From Phanerochaete sordida (taxonomy: Eukaryota > Basidiomycota > Agaricomycetes > Polyporales > Phanerochaetaceae): DNA of 64,000 nt. The stretch is taken from NCBI GenBank assembly GCA_019973155.2, contig BPQB01000001.1, forward strand, positions 992,001-1,056,000, in the 5' to 3' direction. This document shows positions 1-10,446 of this stretch, one piece after another (the stretch's first letter is position 1; the number at the start of each line of letters is the position of its first letter). Below the pieces are notes generated by a model, which saw nothing but the letters and a program-made list of their open reading frames with translations, had not been told where the DNA came from and did no database searches. Both the position numbers and the translations under genes were made by a program.

Positions 1-42
1 AAATGTTCTAATTCGAGATCATAGCATCTTTGTCATTGACAG

Positions 43-926
43 GTGGGGCGGTTCATGTACATGGTCAGATATATACTAACGCTCGAGATCAGGTCTTCGT
101 CCATGGGCTGCAACGACAAGAAACCGCTGAACGACACTCCGACCACCGCGAGGATTGCTGGGCGCCACAACAATCGCACAGGGGCCGTCTACTCGTCCCT
201 GTATGCCTTCTGGTCCGCTCGACACGCCGTGGTGACCGGCAGCGCCAGTCGCCGCGACGCATACAGCGTCATTCTCTTCAACCATGGCAACCAACAGATT
301 CTCGCGAACGACTTCACGAGCACGCCAGACCGACTTCTCGACCTTGTGCTGCCCCATGGCGCGGGTGGGGGCACGAACTACACGCAGGCCCTGCAAGTCG
401 CGCGGACCGTGATGGAACGGAATTGGAGTACTGAGAGGTGCGCTCGTCGCGGGATACGCCCTTTGCATTCCACGCTTATCGCGTCTGTCCCGCACGCAGG
501 GCGCCGGTGATAGTCTTCCTGTCGGATGGTGAATGCGGTGTAGACGACTCCGTCACTAGGGACCTGGCGCGCCGAGCCATCGCTCTCGGGTATGTGCTAA
601 GCCCAGGCGGTCCTAGTCCATTCCCTGATATTATCCCGCGCAAAGGCGGGCCCTGTCCTTCCATGCTGTGTCGTTCGGTCCGCACAACAGCGTGCTGCGC
701 CGGATGACTGACATAGCGTCCGACGTCCAGAAGAGCGCGCCTCCCGACCCCATGCATCCGCCGGTGCCGTCCTCATACGTCGAAGCCCTTGATTCGGTAT
801 GTGGCCTTGAATCTGTGCATTACTTGCTCTGAGACATCCGTCGGAAAACAGGTCCGTCTCGCTGAAGGCTTCGTGGGCATCGCGCAGTCCTTGACCAGGC
901 CGCGGGGCGGACTCATGCACAGATGA
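43..926 (+). CDS. VWA-domain protein, 3' part (5' end outside the window)
   Basis: Four exons can be followed. The first begins after an acceptor AG at 41-42, and the last ends at TGA 924-926 with the residues RPRGGLMHR. Visible pieces of a von Willebrand factor A fold are the beta strand AYSVILFN, the glycine-rich GAGGGTNYTQAL with the metal-site Thr, the strand VIVFLSDGEC, and LSFHAVSFG followed by a helix. The MIDAS motif DxSxS should lie upstream, outside the window. VWA domains of this kind mediate metal-dependent protein-protein contacts. Fungal relatives often pair VWA with kinase-like or ubiquitin-related modules, but nothing here shows which. Introns of about 50-60 nt follow residues WSTER, IALG and EALDS. 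The exon chain is well supported; the overall function is unknown. Confidence 0.7.
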
Positions 927-1077
927 ACGCTAATCCTTAATGTTTTCTCATGTCTCATGCACGTGTACTATAAGCTTCAGCAAGCCACATGTTCCAATGT
1001 CACTCTGTTTGCCTCTCCGAACCGAGACCCACACGGACCTGAGTGAACAGAATACGTCAGTCGGACGGGATGCGCGC

Positions 1078-3387
1078 TATGGGGGAACCTCGATCAGGGT
1101 GCATCTGCTGTAATGCCTCGACAGGGCGGCTTTGATGTCCTGGCGTCTGACGGACTGCACCATAATCTCGCCGCAGCGATAGCAGAAGTGGCTGACCGCG
1201 AACCGGTTAGCATCGGACCCGCGAAGGGGGCGGCGCACTCACGTGTTGCAGCCGGGCGCGATGCACTGCGACGAGCCGCGGTCATGAGCCGGCGGCCTGC
1301 AGAGCTTGATAGACACGTACCGTCATATGGTTGCAGCCGTCCACTTTCAGAATAGGTGTGCTGCAGCCTGTGGTGACACGTCGGCATCAGGTGGTTACGT
1401 CACCCATTACGAGGAGGATTGCGGCATACCTGGGCAATTCTTCCACCCTTGCTGCGTCATGAGGTGACTTAGCTCGGACGAACCGTCGCAGGAATGCGGG
1501 GGACCGCCGATCTCGATGCCGCGGGAACACGCTTTGCACCATATGTAGTTGCACCCCCGCAGCGGGCAAACAAGAACGGAGTGTTCGTTGTATTCGTCCT
1601 TATCGACGAAGAGGGTCTGCTGACATCTGCGGACAGGCTTGAGAGGCTTCCAGAATCTAGGTTAGAAAATAAACTCACTTCCGACAATGAAGAAGTACAG
1701 AGAACGACGCCAGCTCCAGTTCCGTGAATACGGCATACTCGTCTTCGTTCAGGCCCACCAGCTGGGCCATAACGCTGGTAATTGCTACGCAGCAATCTCA
1801 GCTCTGCTTCTCGATAGATAGGGGGATACCGCGGCTTACTCCCAGGCTCACCAGAACCCCTATCGGCGGCGCAGATGGGACAGAGAATCGGGAATCGATG
1901 CTCGCCGAGCTTCGACCGCAGGTACGCGAGAATGCAGTCCCTGGAGAGCTGTGTGAGTTGCATTGTCGCGGGCCACACCAGCGTCGCACAAACACACCTG
2001 CAGAACTTGTGACCGCACGGGTCGACCGCGCAGACGATGTCCTCGCGCTGTTCTTCGAGGCAGATGCCGCACTCGAACGTTGCGGGTGCAGTCTGGCGGA
2101 GCTCGGTGAGCTGCGCGCGAAGCTCACGGTCTTCGTCCTCAAACTGTTGCTGCTGCGCGCGCGCGAGGTCCAGGCTTGCCTTGTCCTCGACCTGGTTCTG
2201 CCACTCGAGCTGGATGCGCGTCGCGAAGACGGCGTCGTCCTCATCATACTCTTCAATCGTCTTGAAGACGAGCTTGCCCTTCGCGTTCGGCCCGTTCTGC
2301 GAGGGCGTTGGAGACTGCTTGAAGGATGGACCGGCGGGAGAGGACGACCCGGCCCAGCTTCCGTTCGCGGTGGAGGGGGAGAACTTCGAAGGCGGCGTGC
2401 CGAGTGTCGCGGCAGAGGCTGTCTGCCGGGCCAGGCGGCGGTTCTCCTCCTGCAGGTCCTCAACCTTGGCTTCCAAATTGGTGTTCTCCTCCGAGAGATG
2501 CCTGTTGTCGGAGTCCAGCATGCGGATGCGGGAATTGAGTTCCGAGACCTCTGCCTTGAGCTTGAGAACATCCAGGCTCGCCTCTAGTAGCAGGTCCACC
2601 GGCGAAGCTAGCGTTCTTCGCGCAGCAAATGCATGAGCGGAACAGTGCGCCAGCAGCTGCGCTTGCCACTGCAAGTTCGGATCCGATAGAATTTGCGCGT
2701 CGAATTGGAGAAGACTGGTAAGGTACCTCGCAGCTGCATCCAGGGACGGGTGAAAGATGAAAGCTGCGCCGTCTGGGTGTTCCGTCCTCGGATGGGAATC
2801 GAAAGTAATGAACACAATGCGACCTTCCTCAGTTACAACTTTGAGCACGCCGATGATTTCTGGGGGACGAGTAATGACGAGGACTGCCGAGTCTTCTATG
2901 GATTGTTGAAGGCGACTATTCGACTTAAAATTAAGGCCATGTGAACATGTCAGGAACGACTCACTCCAGGAGATTGATAAATTGCTCTAGACCAGGCCGT
3001 TCGTAATCTGACCATTTGAGCTGTAGACTTTGAGAGAAGATGGGAGCTGCATGGATTTCTTCCACGTCCAGGTGACCTGTGCTTGTCCACTGCGAACATA
3101 CTCCCAGCACTTCCTGGAATACACCGTGTGAGAACAAGCCACGGCTGACAATGGTCTGGACTCACCTCTAGAAAGCTTCTGTCCAACAGCCTCTCCAATA
3201 ACGCGCGAGCGTTCCCAACCCTTTGCCCATCCTGCAAAACAAGCCTCGCACAGTTGAGGACTGCGAGGCCGCACGCCGAGGCGCCTCTTCCCAGAGCGCT
3301 ATATTGGCTCCTGCCTGGGTGCGAGACGACCAGTTCTGTCTCACCCTGCAGGAACGCCGATAACGTTTCCGAGGCGTTTTCCGACAT
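1078..3387 (-). CDS. RBR-type E3 ubiquitin ligase with N-terminal cysteine-protease-like domain
   Basis: The C-terminal half is a full RING-IBR-RING module: RING1 (CGICLEEQ...CGHKFCRDC...CPIC), an IBR with paired cysteines (CQQTLFVDKDEY...CNYIWCKACSRG) and RING2 (CPGCSTPILKVDGCNHMTC...CNTHFCYRCG). The Cys after HMT, restored by splicing a 55-nt intron, is the expected thioester site of RBR ligases. Before it lies a coiled coil and a Ser/Pro-rich linker. The N-terminal ~240 residues hold Gln28, Cys39 in GASACGLAVLN and a His in FDSHPRTEHP, an order of Gln, Cys and His-Asp that resembles papain-fold peptidases such as deubiquitinases. The stop is CTA at 1078-1080 (reverse strand). The start at 3387 is the first good ATG of the conserved exon, and a further 5' exon in 3388-3719 is possible. 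Ligase assignment is firm; protease activity is an inference. Confidence 0.8.
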
Positions 3388-3719
3388 GCAAGTCTGCCTT
3401 CAAGAGCGTATAATCGATGGTCGAAGGGAGAGATGTAACTCTACGAGTGACTGTCGATCCGAACCTACAGAACCCCTGACCCACGTGCACAGAACGTGGG
3501 TTTCTCAACCTCGAAAGACGCAGTAATCGGGTCTGCAAAGTTGGTATCGACTGCATTACTTGTGCGACAGCGAACATTGGATGATAGTGATAACATGAGC
3601 AGCGTTCGATCTGGTAGTGGGCTGAAATCAGTTCCTGTGGTGGGCTGTCGCTGACTTTTGACAGACTGCGACAAACACAAAGTCCATTGCTTGTTCTCGT
3701 CGCCGTCCTCCACACCCCT
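3388..3719. other. Gap between RBR gene and prefoldin gene
   Basis: About 330 bases between two minus-strand genes. It should contain the promoter and 5' UTR of the RBR gene. Open frames run through it on the minus strand, including an ATG near 3590 and one near 3715, so one or more extra 5' exons of the RBR gene may lie here. I could not decide between these by eye. Confidence 0.4.
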
Positions 3720-4278
3720 CTACGCTACTGCTGCCGGGCGGATGTGGTAGTCGCGCTTGAATGTTTCGAAGTCTGTCTCCTTCGCCTTGTATTGCTCCGT
3801 GAGGTTCGAGATCACTTTCTGGATCTGCGAAGGACCACGAAGTGAGCAAAGCTGACAGCGGAGACCGAGGAACCACGTACCCCGCCACGGTTGGTCTGCA
3901 AAGCGGGGACAACATCCTTGACTGTCCGCTCGACCAAAACGCCGCCTACTAGACGGAAGCACTTGCGGTCAGGCTCGGCTTCGAGCGCCTCGTTCAGGGT
4001 AGAGAGAACAAGCCTAGCGAACGGTCAAACTTGCGAATGAGGAGAAAAGACACGCATACTCACGTGTGTTCCTCTGCCTCCTGCTCAAGTTCGCCAATTT
4101 TGTTCGCGAGGGATTGCAGCTCGTTCTGCAGTCGCGTGTAGTTCTGCTGGACATCTGGCTGGGTGGTCGGTCATTGACCACATACATCGCATGAGAACAT
4201 GGCATGCATACCCTGCGGAGAGAGCTGCGGAAGCTTGGACTGCTGAGGTTTCTTCGCTGCGGCGGTGGACGAGGCCAT
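3720..4278 (-). CDS. PFD2: Prefoldin subunit 2 (GIM4 family)
   Basis: Prefoldin is the cytosolic hexameric co-chaperone that hands nascent actin and tubulin to the CCT chaperonin; subunit 2 is a beta-type subunit. Four exons give about 120 residues, the usual length. The first exon starts MASSTAAAKK. Then come the first helix (QQNYTRLQNELQSLANKI GELEQEAEEHT), the central beta hairpin with the family signature RKCFRLVGGVLVERTVKDV, and the second helix ending FETFKRDYHIRPAAVA. Introns are short with GT-AG ends. The start codon at 4276-4278 faces that of NDUFS8 at 4510, so the two genes share a 231-bp divergent promoter. Confidence 0.93.
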
Positions 4279-4509
4279 GGCGGGCGCGAGAGTGGAGAGC
4301 TGGACGTCGGCGGGCAAGACGAGGCGCGCGGGCGCTTGGGGCCAGTGATATCAACTCCGGCGGCTGTGATTGGACGACGGCCGCTCCTCCGGCATCCCCC
4401 GCCGGCGTCACCGAGGTTCAGTGCTGCCCCGTCGCTGTCGAGCACATTACAAACTCCTTGCCGGTGCCGTCGCGCACGACGCCAACGCTCCTTTCTGCAT
4501 CCTCACAGC

Positions 4510-5595
4510 ATGGCAATCCTACGACAGCTCGTCGTCGGCGTCGCTGCCTCTCGCCCTCTCGCGACTCGTCTTGCGACCTCGCGTCCGTCTATCCTCGCCG
4601 CGTCCCGCCTGCTCTCCACGAACTCCCGCCAGCAGGCGCAGCATGTTGACCACACTAACCACCTTCACCCTGGCCACCCGAAGTCCCCACCACTTCAGAC
4701 CTCCTTCCCTGGGGAGTTCAAGGATGTGTACGCAGGCGGTCCTAGTGCCATTGAGAAAGCGGTTCACCTCTTCTTTTTCACCGAAATTCTGAGAGGTGCG
4801 CGCGCAGACAGCGGGATGCGCATTCACGGGTGTCGTTGACCTGGCTTGTCGCTTTCCGCAGGAATGTGGATTGTCCTGGAGCAATTCTTCCGCCCGCCGT
4901 ACACCATCATGTATCCGTTCGAGAAGGGCCCGCTCTCACCACGCTTCCGGGGCGAGCACGCCCTGCGCAGATACCCCAGCGGCGAGGAGCGGTGCATCGG
5001 TAAGCCGGCATGAGCTTGTAAAGATGCGCGATAGTGACGCTAGTCTATTCTAGCCTGCAAACTCTGTGAAGCGATCTGCCCCGCCCAGGCCATCACCATC
5101 GAGAGCGAGGCTCGGTTGGACGGTTCGAGGAAGACGACACGCTATGGTGCGTTCAGTTCCTCCATACGCCTTTGCTCTGGCGCTGATCCGGCGGCACGCG
5201 TGTGCAGATATCGACATGACCAAGTGCATCTACTGCGGCTTCTGTCAGGAGGCCTGTCCCGTGGACGCAATAGTAGAGAGTAAGTTCAGCCCCCTCGTTA
5301 TTATCGGAAGTTTTCTGTCCATCCCATTTCGCATCGTCCCTTTGTGTTTCCATTCATGCCGTTCGGGCGCCCCCGTTCTTCTGGTCGACGGCTGACATGT
5401 ATGCTACAGCGCAAAACCAAGAGTTCTCAACCGAAACCCGTGAGGAGCTGCTGTACAACAAGGAGAAGCTTCTGGCGAACGGTGACCGTGCCGAGGCCGA
5501 GATAGCTGCCAACCTGCATGGTGCGTGCCCGCGTTCATAGAGCACTGGGAAACCCGCGCTGACTGGCTGCCGCAGCGGATCATGTGTACCGGTGA
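4510..5595 (+). CDS. NDUFS8: Mitochondrial complex I 23-kDa iron-sulfur subunit (NDUFS8/TYKY)
   Basis: This subunit carries iron-sulfur clusters N6a and N6b on the path from the peripheral arm to ubiquinone. Five or more exons give about 240 residues. The N-terminus ([16 protein letters not shown] and on) is Arg/Ser/Ala-rich and looks like a mitochondrial presequence. The membrane-proximal segment [19 protein letters not shown] and the fold motif [18 protein letters not shown] are typical. Two 4Fe-4S motifs are intact: [13 protein letters not shown] and [16 protein letters not shown]. The last exon encodes [15 protein letters not shown] and ends HVYR with TGA at 5593-5595. The start at 4510 precedes the presequence. 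A second complex I subunit gene (NDUFA13) lies 5 kb downstream. Confidence 0.95.
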
Positions 5596-6788
5596 CGGCA
5601 TGGGGGTGAGGCTAGGGAGACGCTGCGTGGCTTGGGGAGCGAACGCCAGAGTCCAAATGTCGGTGGTTTGTAGATAATTTCCGCGAGGATGCATGTGCTA
5701 CTTTCTCCCCCCTAGACTGAAGGGAACAGAAGCGGTCGGACAGGACCCGACGGCGATTGGTATCCTCGTGTTGCCGCCACCAAGCTCTTGCGGAGATGGA
5801 ACTTTGCTCGGCTTCGCAGATTAAGATTTGTTCTGGCCGATGCTCGAGGAGATAACATGAACACGGCGCTGGGCTGCAGTTCCCATCTGCAGGGTCCTCT
5901 GCCTGCCTGCTGGCCTCCGCAGGTCTCCCGCGCAGCCTGTTTTTCTCAGAGCCATTGATGCCCGGCCACGCCAGTCCTCGCGCGGCCATGACGCACCTCC
6001 CCAGATTCCCACAGGCGCACTAGCACGAGCTGCCCTCGCCTCGAGGCTCTGCAACACCCGCCACATCCAGCGCCAATGGGCACGGATCTGTTCGACTCGC
6101 AACACCTGCGAAACGGCCTTGCTCCACCTGTTCCTCGCTCGTCCTCGTCATAGCCTCCGCCCTTGACTTCCTACTAACAGTTTATGGCTGGTAGATGTGC
6201 CCTGAGACCGCTATTGTCCCTCCGAACCTAAATCTAGGTGTTTCGCAATTGCGAGTGCTACCGTACGTTAGGTGTTGCTTTCACGTTGCCCGGAATGACC
6301 ATATGAACGTTCAATAGGGTAAGCGCGACTGCCACGTCTGCTGTCAGTGCTGGTCGGCCCGGACACGCTCGGACAGAGTATATCGTGAGTGCGTCCCGAG
6401 ACCTTTCATTCTCTGCCGCCAATTCGAACCCCTATCACAGTGCCAATCCGGCAGCGCCCCGGTGCACCCTGCTATCGTGGCTCATCTAACTCTAGCGCAG
6501 GGGCCTCCTCGATGCATGCGATCCTCAGGGAGTGGATCGCAGGGCGGGCGGCAGGCCATACGATTGCATCCGCCGGGCGGAAGCTTTCGAGGCTGACGGT
6601 TGTCGTTTTCGGCAGGCCATGGCTGGGCCCGCACGCCGCAGGGCGGATGTCCCGCTCTCGACGACGGCGGTGCAGCGGCTAGCTCGCAGTCGGTCGCGAT
6701 CCCAACGGTGGCCTCGCATAAAGCGCGCGCGCCAGCCGCCGAGGACGCACACCCACGCATCCAACGCCCGCTCCCGTCTAGACCCATC
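5596..6788. other. Intergenic region, about 1.2 kb
   Basis: No convincing gene is visible. It contains the 3' UTR of NDUFS8 and presumably the promoter of the unrecognised gene at 6789. Open frames between about 6390 and 6680 on the plus strand could be an upstream exon of that gene, but no conserved motif supports it. AT content rises between 6180 and 6320, as expected for non-coding DNA. Confidence 0.4.
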
Positions 6789-7571
6789 ATGAACCTGTTC
6801 ACCATCATCAACCCGCGCGATTTTGGCGGCCTCCAGGTCCGCGAGGGGCAGGACAGGTACGCAGTTTTGCCGCGGCAGGGTCACGCGCGCGTGAGGCTCA
6901 CGCCCGTCCGACGCAGCCTGAGCTCTGGGCCGCAGCCGCAGGACCACTCCCCTGCGCGCCGGAGCGCCCGCCCCCGGGGTCCCTCGCCCTCGCCGCCGCC
7001 CAGCCGTGCCAGCTCTCGCCCCGCGCGAGCGCGGGGGGGCAGGGGGCGCGGCGCCACGAAGCACCGCCACGCCTCCAGGGCACACGTCTCCGACCGGGGC
7101 AGCGACGCGACCCTGCAGCGTGCGCGCCGCGCCGCCGCGTCGAGTGGCGCGCCAGGGCCCTCGGCACGCGGGGGCGGCCCCCGCCGCAGCGCGCCCGCCG
7201 AGTCCGCGCCGCGCGAGCGCATCCGGCGTGCGCGTGCCGCGGCGGAGCGCGCCGCGGGGCGGGGAAAGCGCGTCGGCATCATGGACGTCATCCTCGACGC
7301 GCAGGCCCCGACGGCGCGGCTCGATGCGGACGACCTGCTCGACGCGGTGGAGCAGTGCCAGCGGACGGCGCTTGCGCTGCCGAGCGCGGAGGACGACCTG
7401 CTCGCGGACATGTTTGTGCCGGGGCGGTACGAGGCGCGCCACGCCGCGTTCTGGCAGGATGTCACGGCCGCGCTCGAGTACGCGCCGCGGAGCCTCTACC
7501 ATGTCTCGGCTGAGCGGTCGACGGCGGCGTGGGACGCCGCGTCAGACAGCGGCGGGAGCGAGCCGCTATGA
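6789..7571 (+). CDS. Unrecognised protein with disordered Arg/Ser/Pro-rich middle and compact C-terminus
   Basis: I do not recognise this gene. One open exon of about 260 codons starts at the ATG at 6789 (MNLFTIINPRDFGG) and stops at TGA 7569-7571. The frame stays open upstream to 6600. Residues ~35-165 are Arg, Ser, Pro, Gly and Ala-rich and probably disordered. The last ~95 residues are different: acidic and helical in appearance (MDVILDAQAP, LDADDLLDAVEQC, AEDDLLADMFVPGRYEARHAAFWQDV), with strong G/C preference at third positions, which argues that this strand is coding. A long antisense frame (6525-7502, minus) overlaps it and is Arg/Gly-rich with no fold-like segment, so I prefer the plus strand. 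No function is proposed. Confidence 0.5.
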   Translation: MNLFTIINPRDFGGLQVREGQDRYAVLPRQGHARVRLTPVRRSLSSGPQPQDHSPARRSARPRGPSPSPPPSRASSRPARARGGRGRGATKHRHASRAHVSDRGSDATLQRARRAAASSGAPGPSARGGGPRRSAPAESAPRERIRRARAAAERAAGRGKRVGIMDVILDAQAPTARLDADDLLDAVEQCQRTALALPSAEDDLLADMFVPGRYEARHAAFWQDVTAALEYAPRSLYHVSAERSTAAWDAASDSGGSEPL

Positions 7572-8057
7572 CGGCAGCGCACAGTTCGCCTCCGGTTCCG
7601 CTGCCCTCATATTTTTGGCCGATACCACGTCCTCTTGAATGAGTCAGTCCTAATGCCCTACGTGTATGCCTTGCGTAATATTTCATCCAATTACGCCTCC
7701 TTCGCAACTTCTATCCACGGCAGCACATGCTGCGGCGGGATGCGTTCATGTATTGCCCGTGAAATCCACCTATGCCGCCGGAAGTTTGGAGATCCAACCG
7801 CAGAGATGATCACTTCCTGTCTGCGGAAAATGGAGGCGCAAGGCAGCGCCTTCATAACACGCAGTCAGCTGCGCATACGCGAATCGCTCGCGACGGTCGT
7901 GTGAAAGCGGGAGTCTATTGGCACAGGGTATGGGGTTTTCGTACCGCTACAAGCTCGCGACATACATAGAGAGGGGGCGGTGCACATGGAGGCATACTAC
8001 GACCTAAATAGCATACAAGAAAGGCAACAACTACGGAGAGATTTGGTCATACCGTCC
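7572..8057. other. Convergent intergenic region
   Basis: About 490 bases between two genes that end towards each other. It should hold both 3' UTRs. A short open frame at 7635-7904 lacks an ATG at its beginning and shows no coding bias, so nothing further is called. Confidence 0.45.
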
Positions 8058-9705
8058 CTAGTCCTCGTCCATCTTCTCATCACGGATAGAAGACGTATTG
8101 TGCAGACGGCTGACCTCACCGTCGTCCTCGCCCCGGCGCGGCCCCCGCAGCTCCGACATGGGGTAGTCTCTGTCCGCCGGAGCGCCGCCACGGGGCCCCT
8201 CGAGTGGAGAGCGCAGCTCGCCGCGCTCGTCGATGTCGTGGCGCGCGCGTTTGCGCGGGTACTCGGGCTCGTGGGGGTACCCGCGCGTGCTCGACACGGG
8301 CATGCGGTCCTCGCGGCGGTCGTAGTAGCCGTCGCCGTCGTTGAGCAGGTTCGACACGCGCGGCGCGTGCATGCGCGGGAGCGGCTCGTACGACGCGCCG
8401 GACGCGGGGCGCGAGGGCGCGCGCCCGCCGCTGCCAGGCGTGTCCGAGCGCGAGCCGCGCCCGTCGTCAGGCCAGCCGCGCCGCTCGAGCTCCTCCTCTT
8501 CCCTCGCCTCGCGCGCGAGCCGCTCGCGGAGCAGGACCTCGCGCTCGCGCTCCCTCTCGCGTTCCCGCTCGCGCTCGCGCAGGAGCTGGCGGGCTTCCTC
8601 AGGGTCGCGTTCCGCCGGGCGGTGCAGGTGCACGCCAGGGCCGACGCGCTGATGGTTATGCAGGCGGCCGTGCGTCGGGGAATGCAGGGCTTGCGGCGAC
8701 GGCGGCATGTTCGCAGCAGGGACATGGCTATGTTGGTGGACGTGGTCGATAGGGTCGTGCCGCCTCGACCGCACATCGCCTTGGCCCTCGCCCGACAAAC
8801 TCGAGCTGCGGCTGTGCCCAGCTTGCGAGGGCGGGAAGGTGTCCAGTCTGGCGGGTTCGGCTTGGTATTGGTCCATGTCATGCCGGGACGAGGAGCTTCG
8901 GGAGCGGTGCACGCTGCCCGCATGGTGACTTGAATGGTTGGAATTTGCCGGCTCAGGCTGCGGCTCATGAATCTGCGGAACCATGGGGGCTAACCTGCGG
9001 TCGGAATCATATGCGGGCCCGGCGTCGCGACGGAATCCTGGCTCGACAGGCATCGGATGTGGCGGGACCACATCCATAATTCCGAGGGCACCACGGCCAG
9101 ATCCGTCGTCGATGGCGACCATGCCTTCTGGGCCGTGAACTATCCGGGCATTAGGATTCTTGCGCATGTACTCGTCAAGGGCCCGATCGTCTGGTAGGGC
9201 ATGACGGGGAGCATCAGGATGACCGGGTTGTTGCTGTGCGTAAACAGGGTTGTGCTCGGGAGGAAGCTCCTGATGCTGTCTTCCCGGGGTTGGCGGAACC
9301 GCGGCCAAGCGTTCGTACAAGATCCTAGGAGAGGCGGTGGCGACAGTAAGGAAAGTGTGACTCGGGACGGGTACATGTTGACTTACGCCCTTTCAAGGTT
9401 CATGCGACGGATGTTCTTCTTGGCCAACAAGAGTTTGAGGTACAGCCTGTCATTGTCCTGCGGTTGTGCGTGGTGAGCGGAAGCGAGGTTGCGCAGAGTG
9501 GTAGGGGGCGTACGAGTTCAATCTCCTTGACCTTCTTTTTCAACTCCTTGTATTTGCCCTGGTACTTGACATCCTCCGCACCAGCAGTGATGCCGGAGAC
9601 ATGGCCCTTGGTCTTCTGCTTGGAGGAGGAGGAGGCGAGGGAGATTTGGTGGAACATCTGCTGGCCGTGTGGAGGAGGAGGACCAGGAGAGGGCTGACGA
9701 GACAT
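8058..9705 (-). CDS. INO80 complex subunit F-domain protein
   Basis: The N-terminal ~90 residues hold a basic coiled helix: YQGKYKELKKKVKEIEL followed, after a 56-nt intron, by DNDRLYLKLLLAKKNIRRMN and LERAILYERLAAVP. This is the signature of the INO80F (TFPT-like) domain, found in fungal subunits of the INO80 chromatin remodeller, which slides nucleosomes at promoters and replication forks. The rest (~400 residues) looks disordered: His, Pro, Ser and Arg-rich, with a long alternating Arg-Glu run around 8500-8590. Three exons are seen; the start is MSRQPSPGPPPP at 9705 and the stop is CTA at 8058-8060. The domain call is fairly firm; membership of the complex is inferred. Confidence 0.8.
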
Positions 9706-10446
9706 GGTGGCAGGTGGCGGGGGGCGGCTAATGATGGGCTTGCCCCGGATTGGATGGTCAGTGTCCGGCCTTACTGTATTGCATCCTCGACGGCGCTGTC
9801 ATGGCGTTGAGTTTTCAACCTTCCCAAACAAGGGCCAGGCCCGCGACGCGGCACTCGCCGGGTGGGACTCTCTCTCACAGCGGGCCTGCGCCGCCCATTG
9901 TTCGCCACGTCTCGCAAGCGGGCCATTTCCTGGTCCAAATTCACGCTTCGTTTCATTAAAACCGGCGGGTGGGAAACCGCACGCGAGCTGAGCAATTGTG
10001 CGCGGAGCGAGGCAGCGCCGTGAGACCACAGTCTGGATATCCAGCCGCACCGCCCCTGCCGCCGCAGGCCTCGGCAGGCAGGCTTCCGTCGTGTGCGCAG
10101 CCTCGGAATGCCCGTGCAGCCAGAACAACCTCGCACGCTGCTCTCCCGTCGGGATGGCCATTGCACGCACACGTGGGGCGCGCGTGGTGTAGACGCCCAG
10201 CTGTCCCCCGCTGTGAATTCGTTCATCGCAACTGCTCTCGCGACTTCACCACCGCATCTGCCAACTTCACCCCTCTGTCCGTTCCTAGGCACCTGCAGCA
10301 GGTGGCACAACCTCGTATCGCATAGCTGCTGCGCTCTCCCTGCCTTTGCCCCAAAAGCGTAGCCCCGTCCCGAGTTCAAACCGTACAAGAGTACGCCCGT
10401 CTACCTCCACGTCCTTGCCGCGTCCCGCAGTGCTGACTCGTCCGCC
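9706..10446. other. Divergent promoter region (INO80F gene / NDUFA13)
   Basis: About 740 bases between two head-to-head genes. The plus-strand side is C/T-rich near 10250-10440, typical of basidiomycete 5' UTRs. Overlapping open frames on the minus strand up to 10388 have no recognisable content. No RNA gene was seen. Confidence 0.45.

Noticed and set aside
1724..2587. 287-codon plus-strand frame opposite the RBR ligase gene
   Set aside because: It overlaps the coiled-coil and RING1 exons exactly, and those have recognisable motifs.
7635..7904. 89-codon frame downstream of the unrecognised gene
   Set aside because: It has no ATG at its start, lies in a likely 3' UTR and has no coding bias.
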